A DNA stretch of 61,652 nucleotides, taken from an uncultured Bacteroidales bacterium. GTDB taxonomy: Bacteria > Bacteroidota > Bacteroidia > Bacteroidales > F082. A program made the translations under genes and the position numbers. Below the pieces are notes generated by a model. The model was not told the origin of the DNA. It saw nothing but the letters and a program-made list of their open reading frames with translations, and made no database searches. Positions within the stretch are counted from its first letter, which is position 1. The number at the start of each line of letters is the position of its first letter. Below are positions 7,516 to 17,278 of the stretch, one piece after another. Location: assembly GCA_947307415.1 (NCBI GenBank), contig CAMZJA010000012.1:1-61652 (forward strand), written 5' to 3'.

Positions 7516-9090
7516 CTATTTTATAAATTCATCAATATCAATATCTGTGATCCTTGTCCGCATCCTGATTCCCAGTTTCAAGTCATCAGTGGTACGGAAC
7601 ATGACATATTCATCGTTGATTTCATCAGTTGATATGCCTATTCTCAGCAAAAGCTTATTGCATTCCATCACGGTGCGAAGTCTGTCATCGTCAACAGCAG
7701 CTTTTATTGTGGAATGCTGATGATATCTGATGTATTGTTTCGCTTCAAATAATGAGTCGACAACGACATTGTCCTTCAAGAAGATAGCCTGAACATCAAT
7801 GTCAAGAGGAATTTGGCTTGTGAAATCGACGAAAAAGTCGATGCCATCAAACAGGTTATTTTTGAAATCTTCGTTTGAAAGCTTCAGCGGTATAGTATCT
7901 TTATAAACCAAATCATCGATTTTCACAGCAAGAGGCAGCTCTATGTCGATACCAAGGTCGATATGCGAGTCGTCGTTGATAGTCACTGTGCCTTCATCAA
8001 GCTTCATCTGCACCTTTCCGGCAAACTCAAGTTTATCGTAACCTGCCATAATGTCGATATCATTAGCAAGACCCACGACGTTCATATCCTCAAAGTTGCC
8101 GTTTGTCGGGTTTATCACGACATCGACTTCGTCGGTGCTGAGAAGATTTGTGGCATAGCCTGTTTTGGAGTTTTCAAACTGCAGGAAATTGACGATGCCC
8201 TCAGCGCCCAAGTCAAAGGTATTGTTTCTTGTGACGACAACTTGCGGCATCTTGATGACGCCGTTGCCTGTAAGATGTTTGATGCCGAAGTCGATGGCGA
8301 CAGTATCATTGAAGATGGTGTCGACATTATGAGTTATAATTCCTTCAAGGGTCATGAAGGCGATGTCTTTAAGGCCGCAAGTGACCTCGCAACCGTAGGT
8401 GCCGCCGGTGATTCCTTCATTAGGATAATAAAGGATATCGATAGCTCCGGCGAAGTTGATGTTTCCGGCGTTATCCGGGGTGACAGTACAGCCTTCGAGA
8501 TTTATTTCCTTGTGAGCCGAGCCATTATTAATAATGAGTTCCACTTCAAGACCGAGCCCGTTCTGCATAATTATCTGTCCGGTGGTTAAAACAACCCTTT
8601 TGGCAACGTCGAATGCCGGTGAGAACGAGAGATCCAGCACCAGCTTACCATCGCGCATTGCCACCGTGTTTATTCCGAAGCCGTCGAAGGTGAATGGCAC
8701 TACCGCCAGCTCGCCATACACCAATGTGGTTTCAATTGGCGGCAGCGAAGGATCGGGAATTGGCGGAACAGGAACGACATCGAACTGTGTCGATGTGTTG
8801 AATGTCTGATCATCAATCTTGCCGAAAATATCATTTCCATTGACAACATTGAAGACCGTGTCGCAATAAAAAGCGAAAATCGAGTCATTTCTCACACGCA
8901 GCCATGAATCCACGGTACTGTCCATCATACCAAGAATCTCATTCATCGTGATATCATCCTGCAAAAGCGAAATAGCGAATTGGTTGTTCACCTGCAGCTT
9001 TTTCACATTCTTTTTCTTGCACGACACTGAAGCCAGCAACAGAAGAGAAATAAGTGTAAATGAAATTAATTTAGTAAACCTCATCTTCAT
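7516..9090 (-). CDS. Putative lipoprotein, first gene of a two-gene envelope operon
   Basis: A 524-residue protein with a type II signal peptide: positive start KMRFTK, hydrophobic core, and lipobox-like LASVSC followed by KKKNVKK, which is not the usual acidic surface-export signal. The rest is beta-rich with many Asp/Asn (for example VVINPTNGNFEDMNV) and repeated strand patterns around residues 150-450, reminiscent of tubular or LEA-like beta folds. I recognise no named family. Two in-frame ATGs (9090 and 9084) are possible starts. Its downstream neighbour is the DUF5723-like barrel, so a shared surface or envelope role is inferred. Confidence 0.7.
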   Translation of the reverse strand: MKMRFTKLISFTLISLLLLASVSCKKKNVKKLQVNNQFAISLLQDDITMNEILGMMDSTVDSWLRVRNDSIFAFYCDTVFNVVNGNDIFGKIDDQTFNTSTQFDVVPVPPIPDPSLPPIETTLVYGELAVVPFTFDGFGINTVAMRDGKLVLDLSFSPAFDVAKRVVLTTGQIIMQNGLGLEVELIINNGSAHKEINLEGCTVTPDNAGNINFAGAIDILYYPNEGITGGTYGCEVTCGLKDIAFMTLEGIITHNVDTIFNDTVAIDFGIKHLTGNGVIKMPQVVVTRNNTFDLGAEGIVNFLQFENSKTGYATNLLSTDEVDVVINPTNGNFEDMNVVGLANDIDIMAGYDKLEFAGKVQMKLDEGTVTINDDSHIDLGIDIELPLAVKIDDLVYKDTIPLKLSNEDFKNNLFDGIDFFVDFTSQIPLDIDVQAIFLKDNVVVDSLFEAKQYIRYHQHSTIKAAVDDDRLRTVMECNKLLLRIGISTDEINDEYVMFRTTDDLKLGIRMRTRITDIDIDEFIK

Positions 9091-9134
9091 AATATATATT
9101 TTATAAAATTATTCCCTTAATTAATATCAGACTA

Positions 9135-9142
9135 CAAAGTTA
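9135..9142 (-). promoter_or_regulatory. -7 box for the lipoprotein-barrel operon
   Basis: The minus strand reads TAACTTTG, matching TAnnTTTG, about 45 bases before the ATG. The -33 element is unclear. Confidence 0.5.
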
Positions 9143-9231
9143 GCTATTATTTTAATACAGACGATATTTTTATCATTTTTCCCAATAAAATTTTTTTTGA
9201 AAATTTTTGTTTTTTGTAAATAAAAAAGTTG

Positions 9232-9240
9232 TAATTTTGC
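9232..9240 (+). promoter_or_regulatory. -7 box for rpsO
   Basis: TAATTTTGC precedes the rpsO ATG by 31 bases. TTTTTG tracts upstream offer -33 elements. Confidence 0.7.
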
Positions 9241-9271
9241 AGTCCGAAAAAAATGACGAAAAAGAATAGAT

Positions 9272-9541
9272 ATGTATTTAACTGCAGAAAAGAAACAAGA
9301 GATTTTCACAAAGTACGGTAAAAACGCACAGGATACCGGCTCAGCAGAAGGACAAATTGCATTGTTCACATTCAGAATCAAGAATTTAACAGAACACATG
9401 AAGGGTGCTAAGAAAGACTTGGCAACAATGCGTTCATTGGTTGGTTTAGTAGGTAAGAGAAGAAAACTCCTCGCCTATCTGAAGAAGAAAGATATCGAGA
9501 GATATCGTGCTATCATCAAAGAATTAGGTATCAGAAAATAA
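9272..9541 (+). CDS. rpsO: 30S ribosomal protein S15
   Basis: An 89-residue protein with the full S15 signature: DTGSAEGQIALFTFRIKNLTEHMK, then LVGKRRKLLAYLKKKD and YRAIIKELGIRK. It binds 16S rRNA early in small-subunit assembly. The rpsO-pnp order is conserved widely. A strong terminator lies between the two genes here. Confidence 0.98.
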   Translation: MYLTAEKKQEIFTKYGKNAQDTGSAEGQIALFTFRIKNLTEHMKGAKKDLATMRSLVGLVGKRRKLLAYLKKKDIERYRAIIKELGIRK

Positions 9542-9563
9542 TAGCATTGTTTATCAATGCCCT

Positions 9564-9597
9564 TGCAAAAAAAGGCAATCTTGCGTTGCCTTTTTTT
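9564..9597 (+). terminator. Intrinsic terminator of rpsO
   Basis: GCAAAAAAAGGCAA pairs with TTGCCTTTTTTTGC around the loop TCTTGCG. The A-tract and T-tract make it potentially bidirectional. Confidence 0.88.
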
Positions 9598-9655
9598 GCA
9601 TTGTTGTATGCCTAATAAAAAGCGGTTTATTAATTAATTATTAAAAGATTTTATT

Positions 9656-11875
9656 ATGGGTCCAGAAGGTATTAGACAGACCATACAAACTGGTAAGGAC
9701 ATTATTACCATCGAGACAGGACGTCTGGCCAAGCAGGCCGACGGTGCAGCGGTAGTGACATGCGGTAAGACAGTGTTGCTGGCAACAGTGGTTGCAGCAA
9801 AAGAAGCGAAAGACGATGTCGATTTCCTGCCTCTTTCAGTCGATTATAAAGAAAAATACGCCGCCACAGGCAAATTCCCTGGCGGTTTCTTCAAACGCGA
9901 AGGCAAGCCGTCAGACTATGAGATTCTGATCTCACGTCTCGTCGACCGCGCCATCCGTCCATTATTCCCTGACGATTTCCATGCTGAGATTCAGGTGCAG
10001 ATCACGCTGCTCTCAGGTGAGCAGAACGTTCTTCCGGATGCTTACGCAGCATTGGCAGCATCAGCAGCTATCGCAGTGTCAGACATTCCGTTCCACGGTC
10101 CTATCTCAGAAGTCCGCGTCGCAATGATCAACGGCGAATACGTCATCAACCCTCGTGCCGACGAACTCGAGAACGCCGACCTCGAACTCATGGTGGGTGC
10201 CACAATGAAAGACATCTGCATGGTTGAAGGCGAATCAAAAGAAATCTCAGAAGCCCAGATGATCGGTGCTTTGAAAGCTGCTCACGAGGCTATCAAAGGT
10301 CAGGTGCAGGCTCAGCTCGACCTCGCTTCAAGAGTCGAGAAGGCAAATCCTAAACGCGAGTACTGCCACGAAGTCAACGACGAGGATCTCCGCGCCGACA
10401 TGATGGAGTGCTGCTACAAGCCATGCTACGACTTCGCTCTCACAGGCAACGCCAACAAACACGAGCGCGAGGACGCATTCCAGGCAATTCTTGACAATTA
10501 TCTCACAAAATACACCGAAGAGGAACTCGAAGAGAAGACCTCGATGGCAAAACGTTACTTCCACGACATCGAGCGTAAGGCAGTGCGCGACGCCATTTTA
10601 ATCGAGCGTAAACGTCTCGACGGCCGTAAACTCGACCAGATCCGTCCTATCTGGACAGAAGTCGACGTGCTTCCTTCATGCCATGGCTCAGCCATCTTCA
10701 CACGTGGTGAGACACAGGCTTTGGTGACAGTGACTTTGGGTACCAAGCTCGACGAGCAGACCATCGACGGCGCTGTCGTTGAAGGCACAAGCAACTTCAT
10801 GCTGCACTACAACTTCCCTAGCTTCGCAACAGGCGAATGCAAGGCCAGCCGCGGTGTCAGCCGTCGTGAAATCGGTCACGGCAACCTCGCCGAGAGAGCT
10901 CTCAAAAACATGATTCCTTCAGGCGAAGAGAATCCTTACACCATCCGCGTGGTGTCAGACATCCTCGAGTCGAACGGCTCATCATCAATGGCTTCGGTGT
11001 GCGGTGGTACATTGGCATTGATGGACGCTGGCGTGAAGATGAGAAAACCTGTCGCAGGTATCGCAATGGGCTTGATCACCGACAACGACAAATACGCTGT
11101 TTTGTCAGATATCCTTGGCGATGAGGACCACCTCGGCGACATGGACTTCAAGGTGACAGGTACTGTTGACGGCATCACAGCATGCCAGATGGATATCAAG
11201 GTCGACGGACTTTCATACGAAGTATTGAGCGAGGCTCTCGAGCAGGCAAAGGCTGGCAGAATGCATATCCTCGGCGAGATGGCAAAGACCATCACTGAGC
11301 CACGTGCTGATTACAAAGAGTCAGTGCCTCGTATCGAGAAGATCATCATTCCTAAGGACTTCATCGGCGCTGTCATCGGCCCTGGCGGAAAAGTCGTCCA
11401 AGAGATTCAAAAGACAACTAACACCGTCATCGTCATCACTGAAGACGAGAAATGCGGCATAGTCGAGATTGCTTCAACAAACAAGGAAGACCTCGAGGCT
11501 GCTAAGGCACGCGTCCGCGCTATCGTTGCAGTTCCTGAGGTTGGCGAGGTTTACGACGGCACAGTGAAGTCAATCATGCCGTTCGGCGCTTTCGTCGAGA
11601 TCCTTCCAGGTAAAGACGGTTTGCTCCACATCTCAGAGATCGACTACAAACGTCTCGAGAGCATGGACGGCGTTTTGAAAGAAGGCGACAAGATTCAGGT
11701 GAAATTGATCGACATCGACCAGAAGACCGGCAAGCTCCGTCTCTCACGTAAGGCTTTATTACCAAAACCTGAAGGTTACGTTGAGAAGCCAGAGAGACCG
11801 CGTAGCGAGCACAAAGGCGGTGAGCACAAAGGTGGCAAAGGCGAACACAAAGGACCGCGTCACGAGAAAAAATAG
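9656..11875 (+). CDS. pnp: Polyribonucleotide nucleotidyltransferase (PNPase)
   Basis: A 739-residue phosphorolytic 3'-5' exoribonuclease. Two RNase PH domains are visible (about 10-230 with [20 protein letters not shown], and about 320-550 with [22 protein letters not shown]), then a KH domain ([11 protein letters not shown], near 575) and an S1 domain ([21 protein letters not shown], near 623-690). The tail is Gly/His/Lys-rich with repeated EHKGG units, a likely disordered RNA-binding extension. No clear promoter box is visible in the 55-base leader after the rpsO terminator. Confidence 0.98.
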   Translation: MGPEGIRQTIQTGKDIITIETGRLAKQADGAAVVTCGKTVLLATVVAAKEAKDDVDFLPLSVDYKEKYAATGKFPGGFFKREGKPSDYEILISRLVDRAIRPLFPDDFHAEIQVQITLLSGEQNVLPDAYAALAASAAIAVSDIPFHGPISEVRVAMINGEYVINPRADELENADLELMVGATMKDICMVEGESKEISEAQMIGALKAAHEAIKGQVQAQLDLASRVEKANPKREYCHEVNDEDLRADMMECCYKPCYDFALTGNANKHEREDAFQAILDNYLTKYTEEELEEKTSMAKRYFHDIERKAVRDAILIERKRLDGRKLDQIRPIWTEVDVLPSCHGSAIFTRGETQALVTVTLGTKLDEQTIDGAVVEGTSNFMLHYNFPSFATGECKASRGVSRREIGHGNLAERALKNMIPSGEENPYTIRVVSDILESNGSSSMASVCGGTLALMDAGVKMRKPVAGIAMGLITDNDKYAVLSDILGDEDHLGDMDFKVTGTVDGITACQMDIKVDGLSYEVLSEALEQAKAGRMHILGEMAKTITEPRADYKESVPRIEKIIIPKDFIGAVIGPGGKVVQEIQKTTNTVIVITEDEKCGIVEIASTNKEDLEAAKARVRAIVAVPEVGEVYDGTVKSIMPFGAFVEILPGKDGLLHISEIDYKRLESMDGVLKEGDKIQVKLIDIDQKTGKLRLSRKALLPKPEGYVEKPERPRSEHKGGEHKGGKGEHKGPRHEKK

Positions 11876-11943
11876 TTTGGAGTTTGAAGTTTGGAGTTTG
11901 AAGTTAAAAACAACTCCAAACTTCACACTCCAAACTCCAAACT
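11876..11943. repeat. Heptad array, GTTTGGA/GTTTGAA class, inverted pair
   Basis: The left arm alternates GTTTGGA and GTTTGAA (11876-11905). After AAAAACA the right arm carries the inverted unit (ACTCCAA ACTTCAC ACTCCAA ACTCCAA). It is a third sequence class with the same 7-base period and hairpin layout, in the pnp to sigma-factor gap, and may attenuate read-through. Confidence 0.85.
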
Positions 11944-11967
11944 GAAGAAAAACTTAATAAAAAAAAT

Positions 11968-12831
11968 ATGAGGCAGTTAAAGATTACCAAACAAGTTACC
12001 AACAGGGAAACAGCTTCTTTGGATAAGTATCTCCAGGAGATTGGTAAAGTTGAATTGATAACGGCTGACGAGGAAGTCGAGCTTGCGCAGCGTATCCGTC
12101 AGGGCGACATGGCCGCTTTGGAGAAGCTCACAAAAGCAAATTTGAGATTCGTAGTCTCCGTGTCGAAACAGTACCAAAATCAGGGATTAAGCCTCCCCGA
12201 CCTCATCAATGAGGGCAACCTCGGCCTTATCAAAGCGGCACGCCGTTTTGACGAGACAAGAGGTTTCAAGTTCATCTCTTACGCTGTGTGGTGGATCCGT
12301 CAGTCCATCCTCCAGGCTCTTGCAGAACAATCACGTATCGTCCGACTTCCATTGAACAAAATCGGATCGATCAACAAAATTAACAAGACATACGCAAAGC
12401 TGGAGCAGGAATTTGAGCGCGAACCTAATGCCGAAGAGATAGCTGAAGTCCTCGACCTCACCGAAGCCGAAGTAAAGGAATCGATGAAGAACGCAGGCCG
12501 TCATGTGTCAATGGACGCACCGCTCGTGCAGGATGAAGACAACAATATGTACGACGTCTTAAAGAGTGACGAAGTGGTGACACCTGAGACCGAACTCCTT
12601 TACGAATCACTTCGTAAGGAAATCGACCGCGCAATCTCAACTTTGACTCAACGCGAAGCCGACGTCGTCCGTCTCTATTTCGGACTCAACGGCGGTCATC
12701 CTATGACTTTGGAAGAGATTGGTGAGAAGTTTGACCTCACACGCGAACGCGTGCGTCAGATCAAGGAGAAGGCAATCCGCCGCTTGAAGCACACGAGCAG
12801 GAGCAAGATTCTCAAGAGTTATCTTGGTTGA
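11968..12831 (+). CDS. rpoD: Primary RNA polymerase sigma factor (sigma-70 family)
   Basis: A 287-residue primary-type sigma factor of the short Bacteroidetes form. It has region 1.2 ([27 protein letters not shown]), 2.1-2.4 ([16 protein letters not shown], then [16 protein letters not shown]), region 3 and region 4 ([15 protein letters not shown] and [17 protein letters not shown]). It lacks the long acidic region 1.1 and the non-conserved region of proteobacterial RpoD. Such factors recognise the TTTG/TAnnTTTG promoters seen throughout this window. It ends the core block next to the accessory island. Confidence 0.95.
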   Translation: MRQLKITKQVTNRETASLDKYLQEIGKVELITADEEVELAQRIRQGDMAALEKLTKANLRFVVSVSKQYQNQGLSLPDLINEGNLGLIKAARRFDETRGFKFISYAVWWIRQSILQALAEQSRIVRLPLNKIGSINKINKTYAKLEQEFEREPNAEEIAEVLDLTEAEVKESMKNAGRHVSMDAPLVQDEDNNMYDVLKSDEVVTPETELLYESLRKEIDRAISTLTQREADVVRLYFGLNGGHPMTLEEIGEKFDLTRERVRQIKEKAIRRLKHTSRSKILKSYLG

Positions 12832-12857
12832 TCTTATTATTTGATTATTGAGGATTT

Positions 12858-12891
12858 AACAGGGCTGTGAGAGCGGTCCTGTTATTTTTTA
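12858..12891 (+). terminator. Intrinsic terminator of the sigma-factor gene
   Basis: AACAGG (12858-12863) pairs with CCTGTT (12878-12883), followed by ATTTTTTATTT. The 14-base loop can extend the stem by a few pairs. Confidence 0.75.
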
Positions 12892-15408
12892 TTTATCAGT
12901 AACCAATAATGCCTCAATAGGCACAGTGCTATTCATCAAACCAATTCTAGTATCCGACTCATGTCGGTTCACGCCAGTGTAGGTCAGAGAGGCATCCTCG
13001 TAACGACGGAATTTTAGGATGGCATCGTTCATTTGGGCGCGGTTGAAGACACCGACACGTAGCAATAAATCGAAGTCATCAATGGTTAAGCCTGTAACAC
13101 GTTCAAACAGGTTCGGTTCTAGTTTGCGGATGACATCTTCAAGGCTTTCTTCACGATAATCTGTGAGATACATGAAGATGGGTATTCTAGTGGCAAATTT
13201 CATCAGTTTTTCCTGCACCTCGCGACGCTTGGAGCGATATTCCTTTTCCTCGGTCGTAAGCTCTTTTTTCTTTTTAGGATCGTTTTTATCCCCTACTTCA
13301 CGTTTCAGTTTCTTTATCTTTTCAGCACGATTGACAATATTCTCGATAATATCGCTACCCAAGGCGCGGAAACCTTCAATTTTCATGATAGTGGCCAGGG
13401 CTTCAGGGTTGTCAAGCACTCGTTGCAAGGTAGCATTATCCACATTGACCAGTTGCGCGCTGTTCCAACGACGCGCCAACAATGTACCACTGGTGCCGTT
13501 ATCAACAAAGTCAAGGATTTCAGGAGCATCCACGCGCTTCATCGAACTGCCATCAAACTGTAGAATGGGCAGGAAGTTGATGAATTCGTCCACTTTATCA
13601 GTGATACGGCGGTTACTGTCCACATCCAACTGGTTAGCGTAAGTAACCACTTCCCGTAAAGCACGGTTGGGGGCAAAATCAAATACATAACAAGTCGGTT
13701 TTAGGATGATTTTCTTTGTAGGGTCATCCTTATCGACAGCCGTCCATGGACTTTGCACACGAAAAGCAGTCTGGAAGTAAGTTTCAGGACTGGAGCAGTT
13801 ACGAAGCATCAGCAGTCCTCCTAACGGACGCAACGTTACTCCAGTAGTCAACTTGCCACATGTCAGCGTGATGGTGCGTGTTTTCAATGGATTATCGCCC
13901 ATAGCCTCGCGAACAGGACCGAGAGCTTCCACGCCAATACCAGCCTTGGTGCCGCTGCAGTTGATAATGGTGTAGTTCTGATAAAAACCGTTAGCCGAAC
14001 GTTGCAGTAGCGCTTCCATGGCGTCACACGAAGCCACGTTGGGCAGGAACCACATCGTGTGGGCGCAGAGGTCTAGCAGGCGCGTGTCCTCAAAAGGCAA
14101 AGCCGGACGTACATTGAGCGGTGAACTGCCGTCACCAAAGATTGGCGCTTTGCCACGGATAATGTCAAGCCATTTCTGAACAGCCTTCTCGTGGATAAAC
14201 TTCTTCCCTTCCGCCCTGAAAAACTCGTTAAGGTCGAAGCCGTCCATGTCCCACTGCTCTATCATAGCTCCAAGGTCTTGAGGCATCTGGTAAGTCATCA
14301 TTACCATGGTAGGCATCTCCAGATAAGGGCCACCGACGGACTCTTTCCGTGCCTGTTCATCCTGATAAGTCCAGTTAAATATTTGGTTTTCAATGAATTC
14401 ACCCGTAGCAAGCGCTCGGAATGGTGTGCCGCTGAGGTAGAGATAATGCTTACCCGTGATAGGCACATCGCTGTCGTCCCAAGCACGCCCGCTTTCCACA
14501 TCAATGCCACTTTCGCTCATCACCTCGTCCTCTTCCGTCTGTCGCTTTTTGGCTTCGGCATCCCCAAGGTCAAGAAGGCTTTTAGCGTTGTCGTTCCAAG
14601 CACCGAAATGATACTCATCAAGCACAATCAAATCCCAATTGATACTGTGAACCCATTCATTCTTGGGTTTGATGTTTCCGTAACGATCTCTACCAAGGTA
14701 ATCTTGAAATGAGCCAAATACCACCAACGGCTTTGGCGAGGACAGCGATGGGAATTTTTCATCCATGCGACTACTATAGTAACGCCAACCCTCGAAGTCG
14801 CGGTGCCGTAATAAGTCGTCGCGCCACGAATCCTCTACGGCAGGTTTGAATGTAAGCACCAAAACGCGCTTCGCTCCCATGCGTTTGGCGAGCTGATAGG
14901 TGGCGAATGTTTTGCCGAAACGCATTTTAGCATTCCACAGGTAGTGGCTGGGGCGGTTGGGTTCCTCTACGTCCATTTTGGCAAAGTAGTCTGCCGTCTG
15001 CTGTACGGCTTGTTTCTGCTCATCGCGCATGTCATAGTCAAGGTCGCGCGCTGTTTCGATGTTTGTGTCGCGGTGGCGCACTGCCACGTATGCCGCTTGT
15101 GCCTCGCGCAGCGAGCAGCGGCACCATTCACCAATCAGTTCCTTACCCATGTGGCGCAGGCATTCGTGCAGGTCGTGGTCGCTGAAACACTCGCCACTGC
15201 CATCGGCATAAAAAGCGTGATTGTGCCACAGCAAGTGGTAGGTCTTGTAGGGTTCGGTGATGGGGTGCTGCTCGTCAATGCGTTCGTTCACGTCGTGTCG
15301 GGCTGTCTGCCCTATTTTTATCCAACCCGGGAAAGCGATGTCGTCGTACATGTAAATCTGCGGCACCGCTCGCCGCATCTCAGGAAGGATTTGCTCTGTG
15401 GTCTGCAT
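12889..15408 (-). CDS. T5orf172/GIY-YIG-like nuclease fused to SF2 helicase (restriction-type effector)
   Basis: An 839-residue protein. The N-terminus (about 17-50: QIYMYDD, FPGWIKIGQTA, then ERI) matches the T5orf172/GIY-YIG nuclease pattern. An SF2 helicase follows: motif I AKMRFGKT (160-167), motif II DEYH (264-267), motif III SGTPF (326-330), and a motif VI-like QTAFRVQSPW near 560. A charged KKLKREVGDKNDPKKKKE linker lies near 670. Two adenine-methylase genes lie upstream on the same strand, so this is most simply the restriction or translocation subunit of an R-M-like defence system. Its exact class (type II, III or other) cannot be fixed from sequence alone. Confidence 0.8.
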   Translation of the reverse strand: MQTTEQILPEMRRAVPQIYMYDDIAFPGWIKIGQTARHDVNERIDEQHPITEPYKTYHLLWHNHAFYADGSGECFSDHDLHECLRHMGKELIGEWCRCSLREAQAAYVAVRHRDTNIETARDLDYDMRDEQKQAVQQTADYFAKMDVEEPNRPSHYLWNAKMRFGKTFATYQLAKRMGAKRVLVLTFKPAVEDSWRDDLLRHRDFEGWRYYSSRMDEKFPSLSSPKPLVVFGSFQDYLGRDRYGNIKPKNEWVHSINWDLIVLDEYHFGAWNDNAKSLLDLGDAEAKKRQTEEDEVMSESGIDVESGRAWDDSDVPITGKHYLYLSGTPFRALATGEFIENQIFNWTYQDEQARKESVGGPYLEMPTMVMMTYQMPQDLGAMIEQWDMDGFDLNEFFRAEGKKFIHEKAVQKWLDIIRGKAPIFGDGSSPLNVRPALPFEDTRLLDLCAHTMWFLPNVASCDAMEALLQRSANGFYQNYTIINCSGTKAGIGVEALGPVREAMGDNPLKTRTITLTCGKLTTGVTLRPLGGLLMLRNCSSPETYFQTAFRVQSPWTAVDKDDPTKKIILKPTCYVFDFAPNRALREVVTYANQLDVDSNRRITDKVDEFINFLPILQFDGSSMKRVDAPEILDFVDNGTSGTLLARRWNSAQLVNVDNATLQRVLDNPEALATIMKIEGFRALGSDIIENIVNRAEKIKKLKREVGDKNDPKKKKELTTEEKEYRSKRREVQEKLMKFATRIPIFMYLTDYREESLEDVIRKLEPNLFERVTGLTIDDFDLLLRVGVFNRAQMNDAILKFRRYEDASLTYTGVNRHESDTRIGLMNSTVPIEALLVTDK

Positions 15409-15421
15409 AATATGTAAGTTT

Positions 15422-15447
15422 GTTCGTTTACGTTTTAATAAGCGAAC
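15422..15447. promoter_or_regulatory. Inverted repeat ahead of the nuclease-helicase gene
   Basis: GTTCGTTT and AAGCGAAC form an 8-bp stem with one G-T pair around a 10-base loop, 14 bases ahead of the helicase start. It could be an operator or a weak attenuator between the 55-aa gene and the helicase. Confidence 0.4.
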
Positions 15448-15482
15448 GTCCTTATGCAGAAATAGTTAGGAGAAAAGAATCC

Positions 15483-15650
15483 TTATGCCTTTGCGCTGTA
15501 AAAATCATCCACCATAGTATGTAACTTATCAAAGAACTGGTCAATCGTCATACTTTTGTGCTGTGCTTCTTTGATAGAACATACCCGAAAAACAGTTGGT
15601 TCGCTAACCTTTGATGTTTCAAGCTCTTCTTGTGGATATTTGTGTTCCAT
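15483..15650 (-). CDS. Small 55-residue protein inside the restriction-like cluster
   Basis: The start is the ATG at 15650, giving MEHKYPQEELE at the N-terminus and FYSAKA at the end. The sequence is hydrophilic with an amphipathic C-terminal half (TIDQFFDKLHTMVDDFY). I recognise no family and see no helix-turn-helix, signal peptide or membrane segment. A TATCTTTAC box lies just upstream on the minus strand, so it may have its own promoter. Its place between methylase and nuclease-helicase suggests an accessory or control role, by position only. Confidence 0.6.
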   Translation of the reverse strand: MEHKYPQEELETSKVSEPTVFRVCSIKEAQHKSMTIDQFFDKLHTMVDDFYSAKA

Positions 15651-15751
15651 GATAGTTGATTTATATTTTGTAAAGATACACATCATTTTAATACCGTGCC
15701 GGTTTTTCCTCCTAATATTTCAAAGAACGTTCTTATGTTTATTGTTTGTTG

Positions 15752-17278
15752 TTATTCCATCGGGCGAATCATGCTCTCGATAAAGGCAATCTCGTCCTTG
15801 TCCAAGTTGTACTTCTTGTATAGCATTTCATCTGTCCAGGGGTGGGAGAAGTCTTGCACTGGAACGAATTGGTAAACTCCTCGCATAGCATCTTGTGCGT
15901 TCTTCTTTTGCAATACCAAAAACCTGAACATTTTCGTTTTTATATAGGATATCATATTTTCGGCTTCTATTTTGTCCTTTAATGGCCCAATAACTAAATA
16001 ACTTTGATTACACACTGTTTTGGGCTCTCCATAGAAAGGTGTACCAATTACCATATGTGGGAAAGCCATACCTCCACCATATGCTTTTGATATATAGACT
16101 TTATGCCATCCAACCATTTCTTTGCCTTTTGTTATTTTGTCTATTGGACAGAATGCACTTCCACCTTTGTATTCTTTTTCGTTACCACTAATATACATTT
16201 TCAAATCTGAAACATTTACTCGTTTTGGAGTTCCTTTATAACTTGTAATTAGGCCGAATGGAGTCTGCGGACTTACTAGTTGGGAGAATGATGGTTCATT
16301 TTGTTTTTGTATTTTACGCAGAATAATTACAGATTGATTGTATCGTATTAGTGTTTGGCAATCTTTTTCAAGCAATGGACGATTCATAGGTTCGCCCGAA
16401 ATATTTTTGTTGTGAGTAATTATTGTACAATCACCTTTATTATCTCGGTCCCATAAGAAGTAACATACACCGCCTTGTATCTCGACACCAGGAAAACAAT
16501 CTATTGATTCTGGAAAATCATGTATCACACGAATGCTTTTATCATGCAGCATCTCATCTCTAAATTCATCAAGTCCACGACCTCCAGCATACCATCTTGC
16601 TGGAATAATCATACAGAGATATCTTGGATTGAGTATTTTGGCTTGTTGCACAAATTTATGATATATGGCGATTGCATAATTTTCTTTCTCGACTCCAACA
16701 TTCATCTGGTACGGTGGATTACCTATAATTACATCGAATTGCATTTCTTTTTGGAATATTTCTTTGATACTATTATGAATAAATGGGTATGCGTAAGTTT
16801 CACGAGCATCAGCACGAAGATACTCACCTTGGCTAGCGCCACAGTGTTCACAGCGGCCTTGTGCATTCCATGTATGGTAGCAACGGTCGTAGCGCAGATT
16901 GCCCTGTGTATCGCGAAAAGCCGTACTAACGCTGTATTCGCCATTAGCCTGTTTGGTGCAGTAGAGTGTGCGGCGACTCATCTCAGCGGTAAGGTCGGTA
17001 CAGGCAATGCCAAAAACCTGTTTCGTCATGATGTGGTCTATGCGTTGCTGCAAGTCGGGTATCTGCTCTTCAAGACCTGTCAGTAGCCGTTTGGCAATCT
17101 CACGCAGGAAAACCCCGCTCTTGGTGCAAGGGTCGAGGAACCGCGTTTTGGTGGAACGGAACAACTCGGGCGGTAGCAGGTCGAGCATACGGTTGGCCAG
17201 CTCGGGCGAGGTGAAAACTTCGTCACTGCTCAAATTAGCCAAACAGTTAAGGATATCGGGGCTATAGTTGTTCTTCAT
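15752..17278 (-). CDS. N6-adenine DNA methyltransferase (Eco57I-like), second of a tandem pair
   Basis: The ATG at 17278 gives 508 residues, MKNNYSPDILNC onward. Motif X-like SSDEVFTSPELANRMLDLLP is at 18-36. The motif I region reads DPCTKSG (49-55) where DPACGSG is normal. A zinc-finger-like CxxC region is near 133-146. The catalytic motif IV is FDVIIGNPPY (181-190). The C-terminal half (from about 300) is a TaqI/Eco57I-type target-recognition region. It overlaps the upstream methylase gene by 17 bases, implying translational coupling. Open frame upstream of 17278 overlaps that gene and is not needed. Confidence 0.85.
   Translation of the reverse strand: MKNNYSPDILNCLANLSSDEVFTSPELANRMLDLLPPELFRSTKTRFLDPCTKSGVFLREIAKRLLTGLEEQIPDLQQRIDHIMTKQVFGIACTDLTAEMSRRTLYCTKQANGEYSVSTAFRDTQGNLRYDRCYHTWNAQGRCEHCGASQGEYLRADARETYAYPFIHNSIKEIFQKEMQFDVIIGNPPYQMNVGVEKENYAIAIYHKFVQQAKILNPRYLCMIIPARWYAGGRGLDEFRDEMLHDKSIRVIHDFPESIDCFPGVEIQGGVCYFLWDRDNKGDCTIITHNKNISGEPMNRPLLEKDCQTLIRYNQSVIILRKIQKQNEPSFSQLVSPQTPFGLITSYKGTPKRVNVSDLKMYISGNEKEYKGGSAFCPIDKITKGKEMVGWHKVYISKAYGGGMAFPHMVIGTPFYGEPKTVCNQSYLVIGPLKDKIEAENMISYIKTKMFRFLVLQKKNAQDAMRGVYQFVPVQDFSHPWTDEMLYKKYNLDKDEIAFIESMIRPME

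Noticed and set aside
16520..17086. 188-codon plus-strand open frame
   Set aside because: It is the antisense shadow of the methylase containing NPPY.
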